Shown one piece after another: positions 42,895-51,555 of a stretch of DNA of 64,000 bases. Numbering within the stretch: the first letter of the stretch is position 1; the number at the start of each line of letters is the position of its first letter. Source of the stretch: Lachnospiraceae bacterium (GTDB lineage Bacteria; Bacillota; Clostridia; Lachnospirales; Lachnospiraceae); contig AP025573.1 of NCBI GenBank assembly GCA_022845895.1, positions 3,506,501 through 3,570,500 of the forward strand. Reading direction: 5' to 3'. The notes beneath the pieces are model-generated. The model had not been told where the DNA came from, made no database searches, and saw nothing but the letters and a program-made list of their open reading frames with translations. Position numbers and translations under genes: made by a program.

Positions 42895-43938
42895 CTATTT
42901 GCCGAGCTTTTTCGCCAGTTCTGCAAGCTCTGGGTCTATCACTTTGCCCTTATCGGTAATCTGCACGCCGTCGAGCCATACGGATGTATTCAAAGTGATA
43001 CCGTCTGTGTGGGATGGAGCCGGTACGCCGTTCGGCGGGACAAGGAAGCTTCCGATTGCTCCGAATCCCCACTGGGTGCATCCCCATACTCTCTCATCCT
43101 CACCGTTCTGTCCGCTGATTCTGGCGCCCGGATGGAATCCGTAGCATACATGAGCAGGCCTCATCATCTGTGGATGGTTAAAGCTTTTCAAGAATGCCTC
43201 CCATTCTTTTCCGGCCCTTCCGCCGTCTACCTTCGTGATGACACCTTTTTCAAGGTACACTTTTACAGGTGCGGATAATACTCCTATCTGCGGAACTAAA
43301 GATGCATCGAATACAAGTACTCCGTTGATACTGTCCAGCACAGGAGTCCATGCAATCTGTCCGCTCAGCATCGTTGTTCCCGGCTTGTCCCAGTATCCGG
43401 TCTCGCCTCTTACCGGCCATTCAGGATTATTGTCAAACTCTACATCCTGTCCCAGTTCAGATGTCAGACGGACGTGCTTTGCCTTCTTCGTCTTTTCCGC
43501 CACCAGTTCTACAAAGTCCCGCAGAAGCCTCTGGTCAACTCTTCCGTACAGGCGGATGAATACATCCGTCGTAGTGCCCGGAAGAGCCAGATATCTAAGC
43601 TTCGGATTACCCTGCATCGCTTTCTCATATGTATTGGAATACAGAAAATACTCCCTGTTAAATTCCAGCCATGCATCTGCTTTTAAAAGTGCTCCGAGAA
43701 TCGCTTCCGATGGAAGGAAGCCATCCACCATCTGTCCTGGTCCAAGCGGAGAAGCCGTCCAGATAATCATAGGTTTGCCGCCCGCAGCAAAAGCTGCCTT
43801 TGCCACCTCTGTCACAAGACGCAAATCGCTCTCTGTATCCGCAGTGATGACAAGCGTCTCTCCTTCCTGAAGCTTACACGTCTCTCTGATTAAGACTTCC
43901 GTTGCTTTGCTTAATTCGATTTCATACATTCCTGACAT
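42895..43938 (-). CDS. M29-type aminopeptidase, copy 2
   Basis: About 347 aa, a clear paralogue of the 34442-35476 product: GETLVITADTESDLRLVTEVAKAA at the N-terminus, TTMLSGQIAWTPVLDSINGV in the middle and PSHTDGITLNTSVWLDGVQI (His, Asp) at the C-terminus. Start at ATG 43938, where the sequence ATGGAGGTG upstream is the ribosome site rather than a start. It stands alone, convergent with the PucR gene (5 bp apart). Confidence 0.8.
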   Translation of the reverse strand: MSGMYEIELSKATEVLIRETCKLQEGETLVITADTESDLRLVTEVAKAAFAAGGKPMIIWTASPLGPGQMVDGFLPSEAILGALLKADAWLEFNREYFLYSNTYEKAMQGNPKLRYLALPGTTTDVFIRLYGRVDQRLLRDFVELVAEKTKKAKHVRLTSELGQDVEFDNNPEWPVRGETGYWDKPGTTMLSGQIAWTPVLDSINGVLVFDASLVPQIGVLSAPVKVYLEKGVITKVDGGRAGKEWEAFLKSFNHPQMMRPAHVCYGFHPGARISGQNGEDERVWGCTQWGFGAIGSFLVPPNGVPAPSHTDGITLNTSVWLDGVQITDKGKVIDPELAELAKKLGK

Positions 43939-44014
43939 ACAATACACCTCCATTTAATGATTTACTGTTACGGCAAGCCGCAGCACTTTCTTCCCATGCA
44001 GCTGCCCTGGAAAG

Positions 44015-44054
44015 AAAAAGGCCATTGCAAAAATAATAACTTCTTGCAATAGCC
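44015..44054 (-). terminator. Intrinsic terminator upstream of the M29 gene
   Basis: Stem of 11 bp with one mismatch (44020-44030 with 44044-44054) and TTTTT on the minus strand (44019-44015). It would end transcripts coming leftward from the DhaK/DhaL operon. Confidence 0.75.
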
Positions 44055-44196
44055 TCGCTGCTTTTTGTTGGATTCATCGTAACATTATGTCAATAATATC
44101 ACAATATGCCAAAGCCCAAATATCAGTATACTATTTTGTATTCGAGTACAAATCAGAAAATAGTTTTATTAAACATAAGTTATCTGATATAATCAA
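44055..44196. other. AT-rich intergenic stretch, nothing recognised
   Basis: Between the terminator and the large palindrome. No open frame with coding character, no convincing promoter pair and no RNA fold was seen. Confidence 0.4.
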
Positions 44197-44266
44197 ACAG
44201 GGCAGCGTCTCGTTGGGGACGGGGGAAAATTCATTTTCCCCCGTCCCCAACGAGACGCTGCCCTGT
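44197..44266. repeat. 70-bp extragenic palindrome, GGGGACGGGGGAAAAT family, copy 1
   Basis: Perfect 34-bp arms (44197-44230 with 44233-44266) around TC. The core GGGGACGGGGGAAAAT/ATTTTCCCCCGTCCCC is shared with elements at 55926-56003 and 57257-57296. It lies just past the DhaL gene and can also end its transcript. Confidence 0.92.
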
Positions 44267-44289
44267 CCCTTTTTCAATTCCGGGTGTCC

Positions 44290-44928
44290 CTAGAGCAGTT
44301 CTTTTATCCCGTCCGCCATCGCTTCCAGGATGATGCAGCATGATGTCGCACCGGCATCGAGCACCCCACGTGACCGCTCTCCCAGGCGGCTGGATCGCCC
44401 GAATTTGGCCACCATATCTTTGGTGGAGTCCCGCCCTGCTCTCGCTGCGTCTTTCATCTTATCGAGAATCTCAGCGAACCCGGCTCCTGCCTCCGCACCA
44501 TCTCTGACAGCCTCTGCCGCCGGGGCAAGCGAGTCTACGAGCGTCTTGTCTCCTACCTTCGCCTCTACGATGCCGCACAGGCCAGATAGACCTGCTTCCA
44601 GCATATCCGCGAATTCAGCCGGGCCTATCTCTTCGGCCTCTTCTCCGGCTTCTGCCATGTCCATGAAGATCGTCCCGTAAATCGGACCCATGGATCCGCC
44701 TATCTCGTTGAGCAGAATCATGCCAAGTTCGTCAAGCCCTTCCGAAAAGCTGATGTCTTTCTCCTTGAACCTTGTCTCGAACACCGTGAACCCTTTGTTC
44801 ATATTCATCCCGTGGTCTCCGTCCCCAATCAGGCCATCTACTTCTCCAAGATATGCTTTACTGTCCTGGATACCTTTCACCATCTTAAGCAGCACCGGTT
44901 TTCCGTCTGCATTTTTAAATCTGTCCAT
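44290..44928 (-). CDS. dhaL: DhaL-type kinase subunit (ADP/ATP-binding)
   Basis: Nucleotide-binding subunit of a two-subunit dihydroxyacetone-kinase-type enzyme, 212 aa. The Mg2+/nucleotide motif GDGDHGMNMNKG begins at about residue 36; GGSMGPIYGT near 77 and KVGDKTLVDSLAP near 123 are typical, and DAGATSC is near the C-terminus. With the DhaK-like subunit encoded just upstream it phosphorylates dihydroxyacetone or a longer ketose such as erythrulose; no PTS partner (DhaM) is nearby, so ATP is the likely donor. Confidence 0.92.
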   Translation of the reverse strand: MDRFKNADGKPVLLKMVKGIQDSKAYLGEVDGLIGDGDHGMNMNKGFTVFETRFKEKDISFSEGLDELGMILLNEIGGSMGPIYGTIFMDMAEAGEEAEEIGPAEFADMLEAGLSGLCGIVEAKVGDKTLVDSLAPAAEAVRDGAEAGAGFAEILDKMKDAARAGRDSTKDMVAKFGRSSRLGERSRGVLDAGATSCCIILEAMADGIKELL

Positions 44929-44957
44929 GTTATTCCTCCTTGCAGCTTCCTGTCTGA

Positions 44958-45953
44958 TCAGAACTGTTTTAATCCCATGCTTTCGGCCGGCATGTCGATC
45001 AGTTCTTTCAGCTCATCATCCAGTTTCATGACAGTGAGCGTCGCCCCCATCATCTCAAGTGATGTAAAGTAGTTCCCTACATATGCCTTATATGTCCGGA
45101 TGCCCTTCTCGCTTAAGATTCTGTCAATCTCATCATACAGTACATATAATTCCATCACCGGCGTCGCCCCGAGGCCGGAGACAAGGACCACCACTTCATC
45201 GCCTTCTGCAAACGGATAATCGGGCAGCACGACATCTGTCATGCGTCTTGCCATCTGGGCCGCCGGTTCAAGCGCGCATACCTCTATGCCGGGTTCTCCG
45301 TGATGCCCGATGCCAACCTCCATCGTTCCGTCCTTAATCTCAAAGTTCGGATGCCCTACTGCCGGAAGCGTGCACGGCGTCAGTCCGATTCCAACGCTTC
45401 TCGTGTTATCAATGGCTTTCTGGGCAGCCGCTATGACTTCATCCAGGCTGCCTCCTTTTGCTGCTTTTGCGCCGCCTACCTTCCACATGAGCACTTCGCC
45501 TGCCACGCCTCTTCTCTTTTCTCTCTGATCCTTTGGCGCGGAGGCCACATCGTCATTGGCAACCACCGTCTTGACGGTTATCCCTGCCTTTTTTGCCATC
45601 TTTACCGCCATCTTGACATTCATATTATCTCCCGAATAATTGCCGTACAGGCAGGCTACCCCCTGTCCCTGGTCTGCCTCCTTACAGGCATCAAGGAATG
45701 CCGCGGCTGTCGGAGAAGAGCATATCTCCCCTACCGCCGCCGCGTCACAGAGGTTTCTGCCCACATAGCCGATAAAAGCAGGCTTATGTCCTGAGCCCCC
45801 GCCTGTGACGACACCCACCTTGCCTTCTGGAATGTTCCTGGCTCTTACCACACGCGGATTATCTGCCGCCTCCACGATATCAGAATGTGCCTTCAGGAAT
45901 CCTTTGAGCATCTCGTCCACGATATCATCCGGATTATTTAATATTCTCTGCAT
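44958..45953 (-). CDS. dhaK: DhaK-type ketose kinase subunit
   Basis: Substrate-binding subunit, 331 aa. GGGSGHKPAFIGYVG (residues about 51-65) and GNYSGDNMNVKMA (about 104-116) form the dihydroxyacetone site; His218 in GHHGEPG is the residue that binds the ketose covalently in this family. Homologues in tetritol pathways act on D- or L-erythrulose, so the substrate here may be a C3 or C4 ketose. It lies between an SDR oxidoreductase gene and dhaL in the operon of ABC system 2. Confidence 0.92.
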   Translation of the reverse strand: MQRILNNPDDIVDEMLKGFLKAHSDIVEAADNPRVVRARNIPEGKVGVVTGGGSGHKPAFIGYVGRNLCDAAAVGEICSSPTAAAFLDACKEADQGQGVACLYGNYSGDNMNVKMAVKMAKKAGITVKTVVANDDVASAPKDQREKRRGVAGEVLMWKVGGAKAAKGGSLDEVIAAAQKAIDNTRSVGIGLTPCTLPAVGHPNFEIKDGTMEVGIGHHGEPGIEVCALEPAAQMARRMTDVVLPDYPFAEGDEVVVLVSGLGATPVMELYVLYDEIDRILSEKGIRTYKAYVGNYFTSLEMMGATLTVMKLDDELKELIDMPAESMGLKQF

Positions 45954-45984
45954 ATACTGCCTCCTTCAAATTGCACTGCTCTGT

Positions 45985-46752
45985 TTATTTTATCGTATAT
46001 CCGCCGTCAATCAGCAGATTGTGTCCCGTAATCATGGCTGCCGCGCCGCTGCACAAAAAGCCGATTACACCGGCTATCTCATCTGGCTCAGCAAAGCGTT
46101 CGGAAGGCATCTCTTTTTTGAACGCATCGCCTGCGGGACCATCCCACGCCTTATGTCCCAGCTCCGTCAGCACAACCGTCGGGGATACTGCGTTGACCCG
46201 TATTCCGTATCTGCCCCATTCATACGCCATGACTTTCGTCATCGCTATAATCGCTCCCTTGGACGCACAGTAGGCCACATGCCGGTCAAGCGCGATGACT
46301 CCTGCCTGGGATGCCATGTTCACGATGCACCCGTCCACTTCCTTATCAATAAAGTATCTGCCCATCATCTGTGCCATCATAAAAGATGCCTTCAGATTCA
46401 CGTTCATCGTGCGGTCCCAGTCTGCCTCAGATATAAGCTCAGCCTTCTCAAGTGCCACGATACCCGCGCAGTTTATAAGTATATCGACCTGGCCGAACGC
46501 CTTAACCGCCTCTTCAAGCACCCTCTCTCTATAGGATTCATCTGTAGCGTCTCCTGCCACACCGATTGCTTTCGGATCCAGACCCTTGGCAATGCTGTCT
46601 ACATCAGGATTCAAATCAGCCAAACATATCTTCACGCCCTTTTTCGCAAAGAACTGCGCCGTGGCGTATCCGATCCCTGCAGCGCCTCCCGTAATGACCG
46701 CCGTTTTTCCCTCTAATGAAAAGTCTGCATCTGCTCCGTAATACTTCAACAT
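45985..46752 (-). CDS. Short-chain dehydrogenase/reductase
   Basis: Classical SDR, 255 aa: cofactor motif TGGAAGIGYATAQFF near residue 16, NCAGIVALEKAE near 93, catalytic Ser in NMASQAGV and Tyr/Lys in YCASKGAI. D-x-N after the second strand (LADLNPDVD) suggests NAD(H) preference. The context (ABC sugar importer upstream, DhaK/DhaL ketose kinase downstream) suggests oxidation of an imported polyol to the ketose that is then phosphorylated. Confidence 0.92.
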   Translation of the reverse strand: MLKYYGADADFSLEGKTAVITGGAAGIGYATAQFFAKKGVKICLADLNPDVDSIAKGLDPKAIGVAGDATDESYRERVLEEAVKAFGQVDILINCAGIVALEKAELISEADWDRTMNVNLKASFMMAQMMGRYFIDKEVDGCIVNMASQAGVIALDRHVAYCASKGAIIAMTKVMAYEWGRYGIRVNAVSPTVVLTELGHKAWDGPAGDAFKKEMPSERFAEPDEIAGVIGFLCSGAAAMITGHNLLIDGGYTIK

Positions 46753-46816
46753 GATTTATCCTCCTTACCCTTTCATGCCGGGAAACCCTGCTCAGGATCT
46801 CCCGGCTTATACACGA

Positions 46817-47785
46817 TTATTGAGCTCTTTCCCTAAAATCTGCTACGTTGTCTTTGTTTACTTCTTCAAAATCAATCCAGTAGTTCTCGTCAACCTCTTT
46901 GCCGTTTACCGCATCGAGCAGTACCTGGACTGCCTTTCTTGCCTGTCCGTCCGCATTTTGGAAGATGGATACGACCATATTGCCACTTTCTACTGCGTCA
47001 AGAGCGTCCGTAATACCATCCACGCCTACCGCAGGGATATCTTTGTTCGCTGCCTTCACAGCCTCTCTTGCTCCAAGTGCCATCTCATCATTTTCGCCGA
47101 TAATTCCGTCGATTTCATCAAATGCCTGCAGCCATGTCTCCATCACTGTCATCGCTTCTGAGCGTGACCAGTTGGCCGTCTTTTCCGCCAGCACTTCAAC
47201 GCCCGGATTCTTATCCAGAATATTCTGGATTCCTTCACGACGTTCAATCTGTGCAGACTGTCCCATCGGCCCTTCGATTATGACTATCTTGGCGTCTGTT
47301 CCCACTTTATCAAGAAGCGCCTGCGTCTCCATCTCGCCGGCCTTGACATCCTCAGAACCTACATAGCTTGTCAGCTTGTCGTTCTTCACACGCGTATTGA
47401 CTCCGACAATCGGTATCCCTGCCTCTACCGCCTTGTCTACACACGGAGAACAGGCTTCTGCATCCTGAGGATTCAATATGATGCCGTCACATCCGTCTGA
47501 TATCATCGTCTCGACCTGGCTTATCTGCGTACTCGCATCATAGTTGCCGTCGTACACCGTCAGTTCAATGCCGAGCTTTTCCGCCTCGTCCTCTGCGGCA
47601 TTGGCCAGACGCACCGTGTACTCATTTTTCAGGCTGTAGAGCGTCATTCCAATCTTCACTTTCTTGCCGGAATCCTCTGAATCAGACTTCTCCTTTTTGG
47701 CCTCCTTGTCGGCAGCTCCACACCCTACGGCGAGCCCCGCCGCCAGGCTCAGGCACAGCAGTACGCTTAATAACTTCTTTTTCAT
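46817..47785 (-). CDS. Sugar ABC transporter substrate-binding lipoprotein, system 2
   Basis: Peripla_BP_4-type binding lipoprotein, 322 aa. Lipobox AVGC (Cys22), acidic linker, then IGMTLYSLKNEYTVRLA, DGIILNPQDAEAC and GENDEMALGAREA, which are sugar-contact regions in the ribose-binding group. Unlike systems 1 and 3, it is the third gene of its operon, after ATPase and permease. Supplies the SDR and DhaK-type kinase encoded downstream. Confidence 0.92.
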   Translation of the reverse strand: MKKKLLSVLLCLSLAAGLAVGCGAADKEAKKEKSDSEDSGKKVKIGMTLYSLKNEYTVRLANAAEDEAEKLGIELTVYDGNYDASTQISQVETMISDGCDGIILNPQDAEACSPCVDKAVEAGIPIVGVNTRVKNDKLTSYVGSEDVKAGEMETQALLDKVGTDAKIVIIEGPMGQSAQIERREGIQNILDKNPGVEVLAEKTANWSRSEAMTVMETWLQAFDEIDGIIGENDEMALGAREAVKAANKDIPAVGVDGITDALDAVESGNMVVSIFQNADGQARKAVQVLLDAVNGKEVDENYWIDFEEVNKDNVADFRERAQ

Positions 47786-47870
47786 TTCTTTTCCTCCTTA
47801 TTTTTTGTTTATATAAAAATGCTTCTGCATTTTTATTACCCTGCACGCTCCCGTCATAAGCTCCGCCCGC

Positions 47871-48830
47871 CTACCTTGACTCGTTAAGAGAATCAAGCAT
47901 GACTGCGCCGATGATGATGATTCCTTTTATAACAAGCTGCCAGTATGAAGACACCGCCATCATATCAAGCCCATTGTTCATTACACCCATAATCAGAAAA
48001 CCTACCACAGTCCCCCAGAGCCGTCCGCGTCCTCCTGACAGGCTGTTGCCGCCTATGACAGCGGCGGCGATAGCATCTACTTCGTATCCGTCGCCATTCT
48101 GCGAGATTCCGGATGTGACACGGGAGGTCAGAATCACCCCGGCCAGCCCGGCCAGAAGGCCGGAAATCATATATACGGAACAGATGACCATCTTGATGTT
48201 GATGCCGGATACCCTCGCTGACGTTGCATTGCCTCCTGTTGCAAATACATACCGTCCATATCTGGTCTTATATAGTATGATATAACATATGATCAATACT
48301 CCAATCAATATTAATACCGGAATTGGTATGATGCCTGCACTTCCGCCTCCGATTACGAGGAACTCTTTGCTCAGTCCCGGAATCGGCTTGGCGTCGCTGG
48401 CCATGAATGTGATTCCCCTGGCTATGCTGAGCATGCCAAGCGTGGCAATAAATGCAGGAACCCTCAGGTAAGCTATGACGACCCCATTTACCGTGCCGAT
48501 GAGAAGTCCGATGGCAAGTCCGGTAAGAAGTGCTATATACCATGGCATCCCGGTCTCTGTCCTGGCCACAAGCGCACAGTACATCCCAGCAGCCCCCACT
48601 GCCGACCCGACGGATAAGTCGATTCCTCCGGTCAGCACGACAAAAGTCATCCCAAGTGCCAGCAGCCCGTTGATAGACGCCTGGCGCAGCATGTTGAGCA
48701 TGTTCGTGACCGTAAGGAATCTGGCTTTCATTACGGTAAAGAATATCATGATGACAATCAGGCCGAGGATGACACCATACTTTGCCAGAAATTCTTTTAT
48801 GTTGAATTGTTTACTTTTACTCTTTCCCAT
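47871..48830 (-). CDS. Sugar ABC transporter permease (RbsC-like), system 2
   Basis: BPD_transp_2-family permease, 319 aa, with GGIDLSVGSAVGAAG near residue 65, the loop IPVLILIGVL and SARVSGINIKMVICSVYMISG, and GGNSLSGGRGRLWGT near the C-terminus. Membrane channel of the importer with the ATPase gene 17 bp upstream. Confidence 0.92.
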   Translation of the reverse strand: MGKSKSKQFNIKEFLAKYGVILGLIVIMIFFTVMKARFLTVTNMLNMLRQASINGLLALGMTFVVLTGGIDLSVGSAVGAAGMYCALVARTETGMPWYIALLTGLAIGLLIGTVNGVVIAYLRVPAFIATLGMLSIARGITFMASDAKPIPGLSKEFLVIGGGSAGIIPIPVLILIGVLIICYIILYKTRYGRYVFATGGNATSARVSGINIKMVICSVYMISGLLAGLAGVILTSRVTSGISQNGDGYEVDAIAAAVIGGNSLSGGRGRLWGTVVGFLIMGVMNNGLDMMAVSSYWQLVIKGIIIIGAVMLDSLNESR

Positions 48831-48847
48831 AGTTCTCTCTTCCTCCC

Positions 48848-50329
48848 TTATATATGTGACACTGCCATCTTCATGATGCTTTCCTGTACAAACTCGCTCC
48901 GCTTCAGCTCTCCGCCGACCTTGCCGTTGCTCAGCACAAGCATTCTGTCTGCCATTCCCATGACTTCCGGCATCTCGGAAGATATCATGATAATCGCGTT
49001 TCCTTTCGCAGCATATTCACACATCAGCTTATATATCTCCGATTTGGCTCCTACGTCTATGCCCCTTGTAGGCTCATCCAGAATCAGGAGCTTCGGATTC
49101 TTAATCATCCATTTCGAGAGGACCACCTTCTGCTGGTTGCCCCCGGACAGCGACTTTACAAGCTGCTTAGGACTGTGCAGCCTGATCCGCAGCCGCTCGA
49201 TCTCTTCCTTTACGAGGGTGCTCTCTTCCTTTTCATTGATGAAAAGCCCCCGGCTTAATTCCTTCATGGACGCAAGCGATATATTCTGCCCTACGCTCAT
49301 CTCAAGAACAAGCCCTTCCTGTTTTCTGTCTTCCGTCACATATGCGATTCCCTCACGGATTGCGTCTTTTGGCCTTCTGATGTCCAAAGGCTTTCCGTCA
49401 AATATGACTTCTCCCTTATCCCGTCTATAGAGACCGAACAGCGCGTGCATCAGCTCTGTCCTTCCCGCTCCTACAAGACCCGCTATTCCGTAGATTTCCC
49501 CTCGTTTCACCGTAAAGCTGATATCCTGGAACTTGTCTCCAAGCGTAAAGTTCCGGACTTCCAGTATCGTATCGGAGATTGGAACCTCCGACTTGGGAAA
49601 TATCTCTGTAAGCTCACGTCCGACCATATTCTGAATCAATATGTTGTTGTCGATATCTTCTGCCTTCCATGTATTCACATACTGGCCGTCACGCAGGACC
49701 GTAATGTCGTCTGATATCTGAAATATCTCATCCATCTTGTGTGAGATATAAATGATTCCTTTTCCCTGCTCCTTCAGATCACGGATAATAGAAAACAGGT
49801 TGTCGACTTCCTTGTCCGTGATAGCTGATGTCGGCTCATCCATAATGATAATTTCCGCGTTCAGCGATATTGCCTTTGCAATCTCGACAAGCTGCTGGTC
49901 CGCCACCTTAAGCGCGCCCACTTTCTCTTTTGGGCTTATATGTACCTTCATGCTTTCAAGCAGTTCTTCCGTCTGCTTATACATCTTTGCATAATCGACA
50001 AACAGCCGCCCGCCAGGTTCCCTGCCAAGATAGATATTCTCGGCCACGGTCATCTCCGGAACCGGAGACAGCTCCTGATGAATCATAGCGATGCCGAGCG
50101 CCTGGGAATGCTTCGGAGACTGGATGTCAACCTGTTCCTCCTTTACCGTGACGGTTCCTGCGTCACATTTATGGATTCCCGCCAGGACCTTCATCAGGGT
50201 GGACTTGCCAGCGCCATTTTCCCCCATCAGCGCGTGGACCGTCCCTTTTCTCAAGATAAAATCTACTCCGTGCAGCACCTTGACCGTGTTAAAGCTCTTT
50301 TCGATTCCCTTCATTTCCAATAAATTCAA
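48848..50329 (-). CDS. Sugar ABC transporter ATPase, duplicated domains (RbsA-like), system 2
   Basis: 493 aa with two nucleotide-binding domains. N-domain: GENGAGKST near residue 36, VADQQLVEIAKAIS (degenerate signature), IMDEPTSAITDKE. C-domain: GLVGAGRTE, LSGGNQQKVVLSKWM, LILDEPTRGID. First gene of the operon ATPase-permease-binding protein-SDR-DhaK-DhaL. Confidence 0.93.
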   Translation of the reverse strand: MNLLEMKGIEKSFNTVKVLHGVDFILRKGTVHALMGENGAGKSTLMKVLAGIHKCDAGTVTVKEEQVDIQSPKHSQALGIAMIHQELSPVPEMTVAENIYLGREPGGRLFVDYAKMYKQTEELLESMKVHISPKEKVGALKVADQQLVEIAKAISLNAEIIIMDEPTSAITDKEVDNLFSIIRDLKEQGKGIIYISHKMDEIFQISDDITVLRDGQYVNTWKAEDIDNNILIQNMVGRELTEIFPKSEVPISDTILEVRNFTLGDKFQDISFTVKRGEIYGIAGLVGAGRTELMHALFGLYRRDKGEVIFDGKPLDIRRPKDAIREGIAYVTEDRKQEGLVLEMSVGQNISLASMKELSRGLFINEKEESTLVKEEIERLRIRLHSPKQLVKSLSGGNQQKVVLSKWMIKNPKLLILDEPTRGIDVGAKSEIYKLMCEYAAKGNAIIMISSEMPEVMGMADRMLVLSNGKVGGELKRSEFVQESIMKMAVSHI

Positions 50330-50523
50330 AGTCCTCGCTCCTTTCTCATTGATTTCTTCTATATGGTCTAATTCTATTACAGAGGATGCTCCCGGCGAGG
50401 TTCAATATTTTATAAAAAAGTTCTATTTTTCTTTATTTTGTTTTTAAATTAACAATTAAGGAAGTTTATGATGCTCATTTTTATTTATAAAACAAACATG
50501 AGAAGACAGAGCCGGCGCGGTTA
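50330..50523. other. AT-rich intergenic region upstream of ABC operon 2
   Basis: Must carry the leftward promoter of ABC operon 2. A minus-strand TATAAAAT stretch (near 50408-50415) is the best -10; no clear -35 was seen. No open frame. Confidence 0.3.
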
Positions 50524-50532
50524 TGGTATACT
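50524..50532 (+). promoter_or_regulatory. Extended -10 promoter of the CD3324-family gene
   Basis: TGG-TATACT (TG-n-TATAAT form), followed 30 bp later by a leader peptide with its own ribosome site. Confidence 0.55.
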
Positions 50533-50562
50533 ATATGTCATATAAAGATAAAGGAGGGCCGT

Positions 50563-50598
50563 ATGCTTATGCTTAATCCTATCCATCGCGCTGCTTAG
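50563..50598 (+). CDS. Putative 11-aa leader peptide (MLMLNPIHRAA)
   Basis: ATG at 50563 preceded by AAGGAGGG at good spacing; TAG at 50596-50598. The stop codon overlaps the left arm of a hairpin (50597-50650) that ends in a short T-run, and the CD3324-family gene follows. This is the layout of a translation-coupled attenuator: a stalled or slow ribosome on the leader would open the hairpin. The sensed signal is unknown. Confidence 0.5.
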   Translation: MLMLNPIHRAA

Positions 50599-50653
50599 CA
50601 AAGGCTGACGCAGCTGCCTGATACGCAAATAATGTGAGATAGCCTTTGCTTTT
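50597..50653 (+). terminator. Attenuator-like hairpin after the leader peptide
   Basis: Perfect 10-bp stem AGCAAAGGCT/AGCCTTTGCT (50597-50606 with 50641-50650) with a 34-base loop, then TTTT. It lies 29 bp before the next ATG. Confidence 0.6.
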
Positions 50654-50682
50654 CCTGATAATACGAAACAAAGGAGAGCAAG

Positions 50683-50955
50683 ATGCGCTATAGAAAAGCT
50701 GACCAGATTCTGCCGCCGGAATTACTTGAGAAGGTACAAGAATATGTGGATGGCACAATCCTGTACATCCCTAAGACTGAAGAGCATAGAAAGAACTGGG
50801 GAGAGGGGACGGCCACACGGGACGAGCTCAGGATCCGCAATGCCCGGATCTATTCGGATTACCTGGCCGGTGAAAGTATGAAGAATCTGTCATCAAAATA
50901 TTTCTTGTCACTGAAGAGTATCCAGCGGATTATCGGACAAGAAAAGAAAATGTGA
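50683..50955 (+). CDS. CD3324-family protein (small HTH protein)
   Basis: 90-aa protein with the family pattern ILPPELLEKVQEYVDGTILYIPK, a Trp-Gly turn (NWGEGT) and a C-terminal helix-turn-helix-like stretch MKNLSSKYFLSLKSIQRIIG. Members are widespread in clostridia and resemble Mor-type activators; no function is established. AAAGGAG lies 8 nt upstream. Structured repeat copy 1 begins at its stop codon. Confidence 0.8.
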   Translation: MRYRKADQILPPELLEKVQEYVDGTILYIPKTEEHRKNWGEGTATRDELRIRNARIYSDYLAGESMKNLSSKYFLSLKSIQRIIGQEKKM

Positions 50956-51171
50956 GTTTAAGTAAAGTGGCTGCGGGCGGGGAATCGGGTGGCATCTGCT
51001 CCGATGCGTACGAGGCTTCGACTATTTCACGTATCCCTAACCCTGCGTAATGCGCGCCGATTGCGGCTTGCATCCCGCAGGATAAGGGCTACGGAAAGGA
51101 TTCTCCGCCTCTTCCGCTTGCACCTGCACATCTCCCACCCGGTTCCCCGCCCGCTATCTACTTCACTTAAC
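50956..51171 (+). repeat. Structured repeat element, copy 1 (about 216 bp)
   Basis: A non-coding element that folds end to end: outer arms AAGTAAAGTGG.../...CTACTTCACTT with GGGCGGGGAA pairing TTCCCCGCCC, an inner hairpin GCATC-TGCTCC-GATGC, and a central stem including CCTGCG/CGCAGG. It is homologous to copy 2 at 51556-51763 in the opposite orientation. Stems are kept by paired changes between the copies, so the RNA or DNA fold is what is conserved. Short open frames inside it are not genes. Confidence 0.75.
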
Positions 51172-51555
51172 AAGGGCGAGTACGGTTGTGTGACGTTACT
51201 GGCCAGCGGATGAACGCTGGCTGCGTTAGTTGAGTGATAAAATATCGCAAGCTTATTGTGAATTACACAAAGAGCAGATGAATGATAAGAGTTTTGCAAG
51301 TCCAGACGAATCAGGCTGGCGAATATGTTCGTTGTCAAGCATTTGCAGCGAGGCGTACACGCCGTTGCTGCAAGAAGAGCCGGAACCAGGCAGGGGATGT
51401 CATCTTAACATCCCCGTACCTGATTCCGGCTCTTCTTATATTAGGATTTCTTTTCGGCAAAGGGATTTAGCTTGCTAAGCCCTCTATCACTATGCTGACT
51501 CACCAAAGCCCTTTCCATCAGTCAGCAACGCCACACTGCCACCCCCGCCCGTGCC
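51172..51555. other. Spacer between the two structured repeats
   Basis: 384 bp with no convincing gene. It contains a long imperfect hairpin (51372-51437: about 29-bp arms beginning AAGAAGAGCCGGAA, 7-base loop) which could be a terminator-like or processed RNA structure. Otherwise nothing recognised. Confidence 0.45.
51372..51437. repeat. Long imperfect hairpin
   Basis: Arms AAGAAGAGCCGGAA...GGGGATGT and ACATCCCC...TTCCGGCTCTTCTT with only a few mismatches around a 7-base loop. No long T-run follows. Confidence 0.65.

Noticed and set aside
50989-51213. Arg-rich small open frames in structured repeat copy 1
   Set aside because: They lie in a palindromic element whose stems, not codons, are conserved between the two copies; the same holds for frames at 51490-51765.
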